Positions 25,144 through 38,551 of a DNA stretch of 64,000 nucleotides are shown here, one piece after another. Under the pieces are notes generated by a model. It saw only the letters and a list, made by a program, of their open reading frames with translations. It ran no database searches and was not told the DNA's origin. The DNA comes from Daucus carota subsp. sativus (lineage: Eukaryota > Streptophyta > Magnoliopsida > Apiales > Apiaceae), in assembly GCF_001625215.2 (NCBI RefSeq), contig NC_030382.2, positions 46,589,364-46,653,363 on the forward strand, written 5' to 3'. Both the position numbers and the translations under genes were made by a program. How positions within the stretch are numbered: position 1 is the stretch's first letter; the number at the start of each line of letters is the position of its first letter.

Positions 25144-27667
25144 GGCGGTCGTAATCTTGAGTTGTCCCTTGGAATCAAGAAATGGCGAGACTGACTACAA
25201 TTCCCTCATTTGGAGTGTGGGCTGGTACTCGCGGTTAGTGTTCGGATTTTGGTAGTGTATTTGGGCCTGATCTGGGTTGGGGCCCGCTTCCCGACACGAG
25301 CATATATAGCGGGGGATTCATCGGATACATTCTCCTTTCTTTTCCTTTCTTTTTACATTACTCTGACACGTATTTTAAGACACATATAAAGCATAATTTT
25401 AAAATTTTTTTATAAAAATTTAGATAGTAAATATTTATTCACAAAAAAAAAATTCAAAATAATTTATCAAATTATATTTTATGAGAGCATTAGAATGTAT
25501 GTCGCGAGCCCCCGCTCCCTAATATAAACAATTGAGAGCTACGAAGGAAGTGTATATCTACGTTTTCCGAATGAGCACCGTCGGGATTATAACGTTTTTA
25601 TTAATATATTTAGAAGTTTTTAGTTGTTGGACTAGGGCTCATGCGGTGTTTAAAACATTTCGTTCAAAGGTTAAAAATCACTAGACATGTTAAAAAATGT
25701 TATAATCTCGATAACTGGACATTCATCTTACGCTCAAAATTGTGCAGGTTTTATAAAACAACGGGAACCCATATAATTATTTGAGAGATATAGGATGACC
25801 AAATTATTAATATAGTTATATAAAATTATTTGTTATGTATTTGTTATGATATGATTTATTATATGTAACATAGTCATAACATGCTAATTTAAATTATGCA
25901 TACAAATAAAATGCAATACATATATTAAAGGTTTATGAAATGACTCATTTCATTTATATGTTTGTATGTATAACAAATTTATTTTAAGATATCGAAGAAA
26001 ATTAATAACAAACAAGAAAAACGCGATAATTTCTGTATCTTGTCCTGAAATTGAATAAGTTATGTGCAGAAAAAGTTGGATACAAAACTCAAAAAAATGA
26101 CGCAAATTTAATTATTTTGAGTGTTGAGGGACAACTTTAAGGTTTATAAGCAATGGAATGCAACAATGTCACATGATATTATCCTCTTTTTCAAAAAACA
26201 AATATTATTCATGATATTTAAAAATATTTATTATTATATTTTCTAATTGTAAAATTTATGAAATACAACGTTAAGAAGCTAATAGTATCTTCAAACATAT
26301 AGTACCCAAACATGTAGTACCATTGAATGAAAATTATTAATATATTAAATAGAAATGTAAACATCGTATATAGATAAGTTTTCGATATTGCGGGATTTGA
26401 ATGTCACTCACTATATTGAAGTGAAATATTCGAGGAATTGATTTAGGCAACACATCACCCGCTAATGACGATTATAATGATTTACATTAAACTTGAATGC
26501 TTTTATATTTGACTTTAACAAGAGAGTGATGACAATAAATCACTTTTTCGATCAATGACCAACTCAGTCTTCAGGTTGTAGTGAGTTACCCGAATCCTGT
26601 TATTTTAATATGATAATTGATAATATGACATTTGCTGCATATTTGTAGTCTTTTAACAAATATAATCATAAGGACTTGACTAAAATTATATATAAGCGGA
26701 ATGTATGGTTGGAGCGTGAGATTTTGATAAGATTATCAATATTTTTTATTTTTACAACTCATTATTTAGGTAATAGTATTACTGGGTTGGAGTAGAGCAT
26801 GCATTCAAATTTATAATATAATATAATTATGACAAAAAAACAATTTAAATATATAATTCTTTAATATTTTTTATAAGTTATAAAGAAAAATATAAATTAT
26901 CATCTTTGGGAATAAAAATTATTAGAGCATCTCCAACGGCGTTGGCTATAATCGTTGGCTAAATTGGACCTGTAAGACTTTATGTAAAATTTGCTGAACT
27001 TGTAACACATTTTGCTTCAATGGTATTGGCTATCTTGGTTGGCTATAATTTAAAAGTAGTATGTTATTAATATTTCAAATTGTTAAAATAGAATATATCA
27101 GTTCAATATGGTAATAAATGATGTGCAATCTTGCTACAGATTTTCTTACAGACCTGTAGAGATTCGACAAATTTAGCCATCCATAGGAGGTTGGCTAAAA
27201 TTATAGACAACAGGTGGGCGTGGTTGGAGTGTACTTTTTTGACGATGTTGGCTATAATTTTTAATTATGGTATGCCAATTCACATTTTAGCTAAAGGTAC
27301 TCTATGGTTGGAGATGCTCTTAGCGTGGGCGCATTCAAGCAAATGTTGATTAAAATACAGAAGAAGTGACCTGCTTCTGAGTTTGAATTGCACATCTGCC
27401 GCAGCCAACCCTTGATTTTCTATTTGCAGGTTGCTGAAGGCAGTCTATAATAAGAATTGAGAAATACAATTAGCTCATATCAAAGCGATTCCAATGAATT
27501 GAATTATAACACAGGGAATGCAAGGCCCCTGGAATCTCTCGATTTTGATTCTACGTCGCTGTTGAATAAACATATCAATCAGATCAGCAGATCTAATCGA
27601 ATTACAACGACTCTGATCTGATCGCGCTAATTTGAAACCCTAGGAAGAATATTTGTTATATTATACT
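25144..27667. other. Intergenic, divergent promoters; one Tourist MITE
   Basis: This 2.5-kb AT-rich stretch separates the divergent TrpD-like and AP-1 genes. The only element I can name is the Tourist-like MITE at 26935-27319. Open frames here are short and the one at 27131-27349 lies within that MITE. A telo-box-like AAACCCT at 27635-27641 lies just before the AP-1 start codon. Confidence 0.55.
26935..27319. mobile_element. Tourist-like (PIF/Harbinger) MITE
   Basis: The 385-bp element has the typical GAGCATCTCCAACGGCG start and TGGTTGGAGATGCTC end, between TTA trinucleotides (26932-26934 and 27320-27322). That is the target preference of PIF/Harbinger elements. The interior repeats TTGGCTATAATT in both orientations. 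It ends about 350 bp upstream of the AP-1 start codon and could affect that promoter. Confidence 0.83.
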
Positions 27668-30600
27668 ATGGCTGGCGCGGCCTCGGCGCTGTTTTTTCTC
27701 GATATCAAAGGCCGTGTTCTGGTCTGGCGCGACTACCGAGGCGATGTAACCGCTGCTCAAGCTGAGAAATGCTTCACCAAACTCATCGATAAAGAGGTTT
27801 ATTTCCAGAAATATCTTCAGTGTCTTTCATTTTCTGCTTTCGGTATCATTCGATTTCGCAATTTTAGTTACTGCTGTATCGGCAGTATATTTACTTGTTT
27901 GATCTACCTGCTTATCAGCAAACGAAGCCACATATTTATGTTGTGTATCTCTAAGTTCCTACTTTCTGTATCATTTAATCTGCAATTTTGGGGAATTTTT
28001 GCTACTTCGCTGATATGTTTGCTTGTTCGTAAATGTAGCGCGAACAACAGAATTGTACGATTTATAAGTTGCTTGATTTGGTTAAGATCAGTTTATGCTG
28101 TGGCAGCTATTTAGTCAATTGGTGTTGTTATGAATTGGTTTTGTCTTGATCCATTTGTGTTGCGAGTGCATATGGATTGAAATGAACTGTGAATAATTGG
28201 TTGTGTTGTTTTGATTTACTGTAGGGAGATGCAGATACGCAGAATCCGGTTGTGTATGATAATGGCGTCACATATATGTTTATACAACACAATAATTTGT
28301 ATTTAATGACCGCATCCAGGCAGAATTGTAATGCTGCCAGTCTCCTCTTATTTCTGCATCGCGTAGTTGACGTAAGTTTCAGCGACTATGCAGATTTATA
28401 TATTTTTGCATGTCCATTCAGTATTATCATTGTAGATAATTAGTCCAGTTTTAAATTTATTTTTGGTGACAGGTCTTTAAGCATTACTTCGAGGAGCTAG
28501 AAGAGGAATCACTTAGAGATAATTTTGTAGTAGTGGTATGCTAAACTTCTATTCCGTGTAAAGTACCACTTTTGTGACCTTAACAGAAAGTAAAATGATG
28601 CGCGAATGTTATTGTGCTGATCCAAATTTTGCTATACACAGTATGAGTTACTTGATGAAATGATGGATTTTGGTTATCCCCAATATACTGAAGCAAAGAT
28701 TCTTAGTGAGTTTATCAAAACCGATGCTTATAAAATGGAAGTTTCGCAGAGGCCTCCCATGGCTGTGACAAACGCAGTGTCTTGGCGAAGTGAAGGAATT
28801 CGTTACAAGAAAAATGAAGTAGGGAATTTTAAATTTATATACTTTTATATCGACTATTGGAAGCTATTCAAGAGAGCAGATCATAAATATTCTTTTTATG
28901 CCCAGGTGTTTTTAGATGTTGTTGAGAGTGTTAATATACTCGTGAACAGCAATGGGCAGATAATTAGGTCTGAAGTAATTGGTGCATTAAAGATGCGGAC
29001 GTATTTGAGGTAGATTCTTCGCCAATTTCAAATATTTTTGCGACATACTATCCTACTGAGTTTTGTTATATCACTTATAATCTTTAGTTAAAGTGAATGT
29101 TAATTGTGCCCAGCGAATGGTTTTGATAATTTTATAACTAAAAATGAAGACACTGTTGGTGAGAATATAACTCATGATCTAAAACATTCATCCTTTTTTC
29201 CCTTCTAAATACCGCAAACATGAATTGTGATTATTTATATCGTACCGGAATATATGCATGTTTGGTTGTCAACTTGTCACTAGAAAGGTCTGTTAGCAGA
29301 AGAGTTTAGCCTGTGTCTTTCTTTACATGTTATGAAACTGATATGTTATTTCGAAGATGATTGGCATCAAATCATTTTCACTCTGCTACGAAATGATTTT
29401 TTGGTTGTAGGGGCAAATTGGTTCCCAAATATTATGTTCCTATGTTTTTGCTTTTTTAATATATGTACCGTCTAGAACATAAATGATCCGCCTGTCTGTT
29501 GTAGTGGTATGCCTGAGTGCAAACTTGGGCTAAATGATAGAGTTTTGCTGGAAGCACAAGGACGGGCAACTAAGGGAAAGGCCATTGACTTGGACGACAT
29601 CAAATTCCATCAGTATGTTATCTACCTTCTACATTACATTTAGTACTATGTTTTTGAAGGGCATTTTTACTAATATTGTGTGTACTATGAATTTTCCTTT
29701 CTTCTGTCAATAATCATCTTTTTCATTATATATTTTTGTGTATTTCATTTTCCTGTTATCTGGCTGAATTCACTGTTATAATAGGTGTGTGCGTCTTACT
29801 CGATTTGAAAACGACCGGACAATATCCTTCATACCTCCTGATGGAACTTTTGATCTCATGACATACAGACTCAGCACCCAGGTAACTTTTGCACATAGTG
29901 TTCTTTTCATTGTCTTTTCCAATTTATCTTTACATAGAAGCATGTTTGCCATGACGAGTGTTATTATTTGATTTTAGGTAAAGCCTCTCATATGGGTGGA
30001 AGCTCAAGTGGAAAGGCATTCTAGGAGTCGTATGGAAATCATGGTCAAAGCGAGGAGCCAGTTCAAAGAACGAAGGTTTAGTCACTAGTCTGGCATATAT
30101 CTATATCTTAAAGTTCTATTTTAAGGCCTACTGTATGAGCTAGTTTGTTATTCCAGCACTGCAACAAATGTCGAAATCGAGTTGCCTGTTCCCTCTGATG
30201 CCATAAATCCAAATCTGCGGACATCAATGGGATCTGCTTCGTATGCACCTGAAAATGATGCAGTGCTTTGGAAAATCAAATCATTTCCGGGTGGAAAGGT
30301 AAATTTGTACTCCAATGTTCTTTTGTAATAATGTAAATACATTACCTGGCGGCTGGCGCTATTGATATTAAAGTCTATATTTTCATAATATTTATTTCTT
30401 GTGCGAAAAATATTGATTGGTTTTGTTCTGTCTACAATAATGTGTAGGAGTATATGTTGAGAGCGGAGTTTAATCTTCCCAGTATTACAGATGAAGAAGC
30501 AGCTCCTGATAGAAAGGCTCCAATACGAGTGAAATTTGAGATACCATATTTTACTGTTTCAGGAATACAGGTGCGCCCTTATGCATATGTACTTTAATTT

Positions 30601-31787
30601 ATGGATCTAGAAACACTTTCATGTCGTGGATGGTGGTTCTTCTCTGTGAATCGCAACAGAACGTTGTTTGTTTTCTGTACTAATTTTGGGTATATATATA
30701 TATATATATATATTTCAAGAATCAGTCAAATAGAGACATCATCCTTCTACTACTGTGTGTATGTTATTGTCAAGGTCTTGTTATGCAAAATATTATATAT
30801 ATGGCCTGCTTGCTGTCAAAACATATTGACAAAGGGATATTTTCCTTCAAACCAATAATGTCATTTCCTCGAGATAAGGTAGATATCCACATTTTTAATC
30901 CTCTACTAGACTACTACTACATTTAAAAAGCTGATGATTATCTGAGTCTAATATGTTTAATCTAAAAATTGCAACTAATTTATCTTTATAAATGAATATA
31001 CACGATAAACAATCAACAGCATAACTCTGTATCCCGCATTGGCTGGTCATAAAAAAGTAACTACACTTGTACATACAAGCTTCGAAATGGAAAATGCTTA
31101 GATTTGGTAGCATAAATAAGTGATGCCTCAATGTTTCTATTATTCCATTGCTTTAGAGTCGCATAAGGTGTGGTGCTGTTCTTCTCTACTTAATTGCGAC
31201 GTTGCATGGATTTAGATGGTCTCTGATCATTGCATATGCTTCACATGATCGTGGTATTGGGTATTCTGTACTTTTGTTAGTTTCTTAGACAATACACATA
31301 ATGTAATCAGCAAGAACTATTTTATTACTGCTTTGGAGTTTAGGGTAGAAGTGTTTTTGTTAATGTTTACATAGCATGTCCACCTTATAGCAGTTTTCTA
31401 TTGAGAGTATTCGAAAGATTGCCCAAGATTGTCTATATAAGTTGGTACTTCTTTCTTATGCACTTTACTGCTTTAGTATCTGATCATTTGGGGCGTGGGG
31501 AACAATGTTATTTATGTATTTAAGGCTTCTGAGTTGCGTATTATTCTTTATAGCATGTTCAATAATGAAAGGTATCATTGATAGTCTGTTGACACCTCTT
31601 TCGTGGTTTTTCTGTGTTGTACATGCTTAACCATAATGTGGAATATCTTATGTTTGATGATTATAAATTAGTTATCGGGGTTTTGTAGGTCCGATATCTG
31701 AAGATCATTGAGAAGAGTGGGTATCAGGCTCTACCTTGGGTGAGATACATAACTATGGCCGGTGAATATGAATTAAGACTCATGTAA
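27668..31787 (+). CDS. AP1M2: AP-1 complex subunit mu
   Basis: The medium subunit of the AP-1 adaptor recognises tyrosine-based sorting signals and helps form clathrin-coated vesicles at the trans-Golgi network. Eleven exons join in frame: 27668-27796, 28225-28371, 28473-28535, 28642-28818, 28906-29009, 29505-29612, 29785-29881, 29978-30075, 30157-30298, 30448-30570 and 31689-31787. They give 428 residues, the length of Arabidopsis AP1M2. The longin-like N-terminal domain starts MAGAASALFFLDIKGRVLVW. The linker ends at IRYKKNEVFLDVVE. The C-terminal mu-homology domain runs to the end, with SGMPECKLGLND, FIPPDGTFDLMTYRL and the family's closing ITMAGEYELRLM. It is called AP1M2 after the ubiquitously expressed Arabidopsis copy (HAPLESS13). 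The sequence alone cannot separate it from the AP1M1 paralogue. Confidence 0.96.
30691..30713. repeat. (TA)n microsatellite
   Basis: About eleven TA dinucleotides in the last, 1.1-kb intron of the AP-1 mu gene. A likely length-variable marker. Confidence 0.9.
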
Positions 31788-32930
31788 AAGCCACTTGTCC
31801 AGCATTGTTTCAAGTCCTGCAGTATGACCGCGGTATCGCTAGTGTTCAGCACAGGCTTTTAATCATCAGGAAGCGAGAGGAGTTACTTGTCATAACCAGA
31901 ATTGGTGATTTTTCAGTAAAAAGTTTACTCACGGGCAGCACATGTTATGTGTATTGTTGTCTTTAATAGACTACAGGTTTTACTTTCTTGTATAATCAAT
32001 CAAAATTTGATCTTGCACATTCTTTATAAAAGAAATCCATTTTTGTTGTTTCTTGTCTACTTACTGTTTAGAACATTTTGTCCAAGGGCAAAGGTCATGT
32101 ATTTTGAATCAAATGTCTCTGGCTTGGCTTGTAATTCGTGTTTTGGAACAAGTCGACTACATACCTGTATTTGGATGATGGATCGATAGTTATATGATAT
32201 AGTATTGAACTGGTTTAAGGAATCGGCAATCCAATGCGTAGCTACACTTGAACGGAAAGATGCATTAAAAGATAAATGTTTAAGATGCAAGAAAATAATA
32301 GTTGCTTATTTATTTGGAATAAAAATAATTATTAGTCTTTTTTGATGGGTGACTTTCGACTTGAATATAACAATTACCATATACAGTTCAGCGTTAGCGT
32401 TAGTATTTGTCACTTTGGATATTGGAATATGTAGGACATTTTGCTTCCAACGACAACAGGAATGTTCTAACCGTGTGCTTGTGCTTGATGTTATGTTATC
32501 CAAAATAAAGAAAGCAAAGTTCCAACTGTCCACTAACTCGTACAGGATACGAAATCCATATATATCATCACATCAAGCAAACCAGGCTACAAACTCACTT
32601 GCACATCCTAAGAATTACAACAAGAGGATTCTAACATTCAATACTGAAGGTCTAAAATCAAATGAAATTTGAACAAATTCTAACGTTCTAATATATTGTA
32701 GCACAAGGCAGAAGAAACCCACTCCATGAAATTTAGATACAATCTCTGTTTACTAAGCTACAGCCTAAGATCTGGTGCCCCAAAATAAAACAGTTTCACA
32801 GGGGCTGCCAAGAAATAATCAACTAAAGAAAATGAACATATCTACATTAGAGTTGGAAGGGCCTAACAAAATGAACATGTTTCCACCAAATGTAGGTAAG
32901 TTTCCTCCCCTTCTCTTTTCTGTCGGGGTA
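31788..32930. other. Convergent intergenic region
   Basis: Holds the 3'UTRs of the AP-1 mu gene (plus strand) and the lipase-like gene (minus strand). No gene, RNA or element is recognisable. Open frames are below about 110 residues and without domain signals. Confidence 0.6.
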
Positions 32931-35900
32931 CTAATGCTGTGCATGGTTTGGTAATGTCGGAGTTCTTCTAAATGCATGTTTTCTGCAACGTTCAAAGATG
33001 CTATCATATATAACATCAAACTGAACTCCTGCTCTCTCTCGATTCACAATAAACAGAATGTGATCACCTTCAACTATCTTGTAGTACCTGCAAAAAAACT
33101 TCGTCACTAAAACATCTACAAAATGTGAATCTTCATAAAGATGCGTCTCACTTAAATACAAGCAAACATAACTTATATGGAAAAGCATGAATTTGACTTG
33201 CAAATGGCCTCTCCTTTTTCTAATAGAATATTCACTCTACATATTGCACATATCAAAATTTTTGCGACATTCTACCTTGTCGATATGATTCATTCAGTAA
33301 AATTGTAGAAGTACCATTAGAAAACTCAAAAGATAATGATCACTTTATAGTTCCAGCTAAGTTGCCTAACATCTTATACACCAAAAATCTCAGATTCATG
33401 GAGAAAACAACCAGTGCCTCCAAGATTCATGGAGAAAACAACTGTAGAAGTTTGAACTGCTCAGACATCTGTCCATATTTACAGATGATCGTTTGAGGGT
33501 GAATGATAAGTTGCTGCTATCAGATTTCATAATGCAGCACTTATATTTTTCAACAAATGGTTGGTCATGAATATACATGATATATTTAAAAACGAATATT
33601 TATAGAGACCAATAATTGGAAAAGATTGTCCGAGCCAAAGCTGAAATGCTTAGAACTATTTAAAACCCAAGGAAGAACATCCTGATTGAATATCTAACAC
33701 AAATTATTAACACATGTATTACCTCACATTGAAATTGCAATATAAAACAGATTGAAAGTAGTGGAACAAACCAGATGCCTGGCTGTAAGGGCTGGCACTC
33801 AGAATCATTTATAACAAGGCTACTTGGGTGTTCAACAGGATAACGTGGGTGTGTCATCGATATAGTGTTGAGTGCTCCATCATTTTCCCACCAATCTTCA
33901 TCCCTAACAATGTAATTGTAATTTAGCACAAAGCATGACAAAAGGATGTTGTTCAAATATGTTCTGAATGTGTATCCAGCAGTTATGCGGAACTGGGAGA
34001 TGTCAAAGGGATCTAAAAGATAATTTAAATATATAATTTTCAAATCCCTTCAATTTTACTCCTTTATTAAAAGATGAGTCTATAGACAGATGAAATTACT
34101 AGTACTTAATTCTACAAGATTCAAATATTGCTCACCTGTACCCTTTAAATGGCGGAGATACGTCAGGAGGATGCCGCCACTGACTCATCTGCAGCACTCT
34201 GATGAAAAGCAAAGGGTGAATTCCAAGTATGCCAGATGGAATTGTTACACCCATAACTTTCGTAGTACGCTTGGTAGCATAGCTGAAGTAGTAAGTATCA
34301 GGAAATGTAGATAAATGTATATTCATTCTCAAAGATCCCTGGAGTGTCAAATCGGGAAGAATCCAATCTCCAGAAGCAAAGGGACCAGAATTCCCTAGGA
34401 GGCAATCAACAAGACCTCGGATACCAATTTTCTTCCATGAAATGTTGTAGTGATCAAACCCAAAATTATAGTACGACTTTAACCATGGAATGTCAATCCA
34501 ATCATAAATTATTACTCCTACTCGACACCCCTGTAGCAAAGATAGAGGTTTCAAGGACCTCCCATCTTCCGGTCTGTAAGAAGTTCCATAAATAAGAGAC
34601 ATTATTTAATTGGTGATCACAAGAAATAAACACATTGCAATACTCAAAAGATATGCATGCACCTATGAAGCAAATACAGATAAATTGCAAATTTGAGCAC
34701 AGATTGAACTGTAGTTCAAGGTTTTAATTGAAGTAAATGAACATTTGACATTAGAAATTATAAAATCCATGCAGTATCACATTGATATAAAATCCCGGTC
34801 TTGAACATGATATTCTAACTCACAATCTGTACATTCACATGCAAATTAATGGAAATAATGCTTTGCTTAATTAAATACAACTTACTGCATTCCATCTAGG
34901 TAACTTCTTGTAGTTCCATTAAAAGCACCGGATAATGATGTTATGCTTAATACCCAGTTCTCAGAAGTGCTCTCATGCCCCTTGAATGCCTGAAATTAAG
35001 CAAGTTTGATTTTATTATACAACGGAATTAATTACTTGTTAACAAATGATATGATATCATAGAAATTGGATTACCTTGTCGGCAAGCATCTGCTGTAGAA
35101 CACGAACAACCTGCGCCCCAGCTGAGTGCCCAACAAAATGAATTGGGTGATCTTCATCCCACTCAGGATAGTGCCCTGCATTCCAGTTGCATCGTCCCAA
35201 ATCCAAGTAAATAATCAATCCCTTTAATAAAAATTTAGCTCCCCTGTATCCAAAATACCAAGTAAACAGCTAAAAAGTTAACCTTTTCCATAAACTCGAC
35301 CAAACTGCGAGTGTCCACAAGCTTTGCTATGCTCCTCCCCATAATCAACTTGTCCGCCTTTCAAATAATAGAACAATTCACGTGCCCTGAAACCTCAATC
35401 CCCTTTCATAATTTCAAAGACCAAACAAAACAAACATGTACACTACAAAACTTGTATAAACTGAACCACAAATATATACACAGACTCACCTATCATATAT
35501 ACTTGTTAATGAACCAAGATCTGGCACCAAAACTCTCTCATCCTTCTTCTCTGCCCCAGCAAAATATGATAACCCACCCAATTTCTGTAATGTAAAAAAA
35601 CATGACAAACATCAAAAATTAAAAAAACCCAGAAATTAACTTTCGAAAAGGTATACATTTCACAACATTTCCAGGAAAAATATATAAAAAAATCAGAAAA
35701 ATCTCCACATACTCCTTTACCAAATCCAAAGATTCCATGAACCAACACAATGGGAGGCAAATCAACAGCAGAGGTCAAAATCTTGGAATCATCAATTGTA
35801 ACTTCTCTAACATTAGAATAAGGTTTATAAATCCATTCATTCAAGGCCTGAGAAAAATCACCGGCCAAAGCTGTGCTAATTATATAAAATCCATATAACA

Positions 35901-35964
35901 TATGCACCAAAGAACTCACAAACACCTCTGACAATTGCAGTGCTGCTATAGACAATCTAATCAT
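32931..35964 (-). CDS. Alpha/beta-hydrolase, lipase-like
   Basis: Eight exons join in frame: 35713-35964, 35490-35584, 35283-35386, 35075-35175, 34886-34989, 34136-34573, 33772-33903 and 32931-33087. They give 460 residues. The oxyanion-hole motif LVHGIFGFGKG (about residues 76-86) and the nucleophile elbow HFVGHSAGAQVVR (Ser about 168) mark an alpha/beta hydrolase. The later blocks DHYNISWKKIGIRG, PDTYYFSYATKRT and ENDGALNTISMTHPRY resemble the plant proteins related to secreted lipases of Staphylococcus and Geobacillus. Residues about 14-36 are hydrophobic (FVSSLVHMLYGFYIIST) and could be a membrane anchor or signal. It is likely to cleave a lipid or another ester, but the substrate is unknown. 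The start is the first ATG in frame. The frame continues upstream without another ATG. Confidence 0.92.
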
Positions 35965-36386
35965 ATCTACAAGCCCCAAGAAACCAAAAATCTGGGGTCT
36001 TTGTATGTATCAATGTATGTATATATCACACAACAGAGCCTTCTTCTGTTTGTTGTATTTCCTGAAGAAGGATGTTCTGAAGCTTAGAAAGAATCTTGAA
36101 AAAGCAAGAAATAATCAAAACCCTTATGAAATCCCACGTTTTAGAGGAGATGAGATGATGCAAAAGAGACCCTTTTGCTCAAAATTTGATCTTTTGTTTT
36201 GGGGAAATTGTTTCCCACCAATTTCTCGTGGCTCACCTCACAAGTGACACAAAACCATCGGAAATGAACACATTATTTTATGGGATGATGGTTTGTATAT
36301 AAGACTAACAAGACACACAACAAACCTGGATTAAAAATTACTAGTAATAACTTTGTTGTAGCTGGAGAAACAACCTTACAAAAGAA

Positions 36387-36412
36387 TTAATAATTAATAA
36401 TAATAATAATAA
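36387..36412. repeat. (AAT)n microsatellite
   Basis: A run of AAT trinucleotides, followed 20 bp later by a second short AAT/AAA-rich run near 36430-36450. Located in the promoter side of the lipase-like gene. Confidence 0.85.
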
Positions 36413-37311
36413 TTCGTCAAAAAAATAAAAAAAATAATAATAATAAAAAATTCTGGAGAAACCCGCTCCACAAAGTTTAAATTGTGCAAGGCTCCACATA
36501 GTTCGGACTACTATACTCTCAAAAAAAAAAGTATTGCAATTTTATATTTTAATTTTGATAAGAAGTAATTTTTTTAAAGTGTTTACACATCTTATCTCAA
36601 GTGTTTACACGTTTAATATTGCACTGAGATAATAAATGTGGGAACAGTAGAAATTATAGCCTTCTCGAAATAATATTATATTTTCAAAAAAAAGTTAATA
36701 TTTTTTCTAAAATTGACCTTTGCACAATTTTATGATTATCATATTATAAATTTGAAATTTCAATCATTAAAGTCAAAAAACAAATAAAATTCGGCCATTG
36801 GTTTATAATTTGTTTCATAAATATGCAAAGCCAAAATGGTGTTGGTAATTTGTAGAGAGTACATGTACAACTGTCGTGTGTGCTGGATAAGAGTCGTAGG
36901 TCTTCCATTTCTTATCCGGTTCAACGCTATGTGGTCCCACATTTATCCGCTTTGTTCTTTGCTGCGACGTATCCCCGAGTCCCCCTCTCATCTGTGACTG
37001 CACGGTAACTTATTTGTCGTCCAATTTAATTTTTTTTTTGTTGTATAATTATTTTCTTTATTTTAATAAGAAAGTAAAATAAATTTGATAAAATCTACGT
37101 ATATTATTGTAAATATTAGAAATTATAATCTTATACTTAGTTGTGATAACATCCAAAAATAATGTATAAATAATATTTTTACATTTTAAACTTATATTCA
37201 AAAATATATGTAGCCAACTTAAATGATCGATTTGAAATCATTTTAAGTTTGATGACTAACTTATATATCGAACCCACTCATGATTCACTTAATTATTAAT
37301 AAAAAAAATTA

Positions 37312-37591
37312 CTCCCTTTGTCCCACCCATTTCCTTACACTTTTCTTTTTGGGTGTCCCACCTAGTTCTTTACATTTCAAAACTTACCAAAAATAGTCAA
37401 TGGGTCCCACCATTTCTCCACTTTTCTTCCTTTTCACACTACTTTTACCCCACTATCTTTTTTTTTATACATTAAAAATCAATAGGTCCCACCACTTCAC
37501 CCACTTTTCTTTCTCTTTTTCATTACTTTATACATATTTCTTAACTTCCGTGCCCAATCCATTCGATAAGAAATAGGAGGAACGGAGGGAG
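37312..37591. mobile_element. Stowaway-like MITE
   Basis: A 280-bp element between TA dinucleotides begins CTCCCTTTGTCCCACCCATT and ends ATAGGAGGAACGGAGGGAG. The interior carries GGTCCCACCA blocks. The inside differs from the 4654/17121 pair, so it belongs to another subfamily. Confidence 0.8.
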
Positions 37592-38212
37592 TAAGAAGTC
37601 AGGAAAAAGGCACGGGAGCTAAATTGTGAAGGGGAGTGAACATGATTTCCCTTTTTCTTGTCACAAATTGAACATGATTGATTTATGTTGAAGCTGTTCA
37701 TTTTTATCAAATGTAAATTTGAAAATTTTCCCATAGATAAAAAACAGAGAGACGGTGGCAGTTAGCAGCTGCTAAGTTGGATCCACCCATGTTTCTCTGG
37801 CACCTCCCACGCCGACCTCTAAATGATTGTTAATGCCTCCCAATGATTCCCTCTCAATGATTCATGAGCATTTATGGTCTACTCGAGTTTTAGCCGGTCT
37901 CGATTTTTTCCTTTTTTCCTTCGGTCAAAAATTTTGTAAATATATATATATTTTTGATGCCAGCTATATAAACAATTTTATTTTCATGGAAGTAAGAAGA
38001 CTGTTCCTGCATTTCACATCTAAGATATCAAAACAAATCATAGCTAAATATATATATAGAATGTCAATTTTAATTTATAACCGTCTAAATAACATTGTTG
38101 AAACTTCGTAACTGATAAATATTAATTTTAATATATAATTGTCCAAAGAATATTTTCGAAACAAATCATCACTTTAATTCTCTGTAATTTAGACAATTAT
38201 ACATATATAAAA

Positions 38213-38494
38213 TTTTTTAAAAAATTTTAAACCGAAAAAAAAAATGTACACATGAATCAAAAAGATGAAATGGGCTGCTAAAAAAACTCAAATTGGGCCT
38301 ATAGACGAGAAGCCCCGTATCTGTTAGTTACCCAGAAACCAAATATTAAAAAATAATATTTTAAAAAAATTTAAACCGAAAAAAAAATGTACACATGAAT
38401 CAAAAAGATGAAATGGGCTGCTCAAAAAATTCAAATTGGGCCTATAGACGAGAAGCCCAGTATCTGTTAGACCAGGAAGAATCAATCTAGGGTT
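38213..38494 (+). promoter_or_regulatory. Duplicated site II block and telo-box before PPR gene
   Basis: A block of about 114 bp occurs twice in direct orientation, at roughly 38213-38327 and 38357-38470, with only a few differences. Each copy has TGGGCT (38271-38276; 38414-38419) and TGGGCC (38294-38299; 38437-38442). The second copy also has AGCCCA at 38454-38459. A reversed telo-box TAGGGTT follows at 38488-38494. Site II elements of this kind drive plant genes for mitochondrial and ribosomal functions, which fits the gene that starts 58 bp later. The duplication doubles the number of site II boxes. Confidence 0.72.
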
Positions 38495-38551
38495 GTTCTG
38501 ATTCCACCATTTTCACAAATCTGTGCAGGGGTTTTAGAAAAACAGGGCAAA

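Larger units (their letters stand above)
35965..38551. other. Divergent intergenic region
   Basis: Separates the divergent lipase-like and PPR genes. It contains an AAT microsatellite (36387-36412), a Stowaway-like MITE (37312-37591) and the duplicated promoter block before the PPR gene (38213-38494). The rest is AT-rich with no supported gene. An 80-residue open frame at 36005-36247 lies in the lipase gene's leader region and has no family features. Confidence 0.55.

Noticed and set aside
27131-27349. 72-residue open frame
   Set aside because: It lies largely inside the Tourist-like MITE and shows no protein family features.
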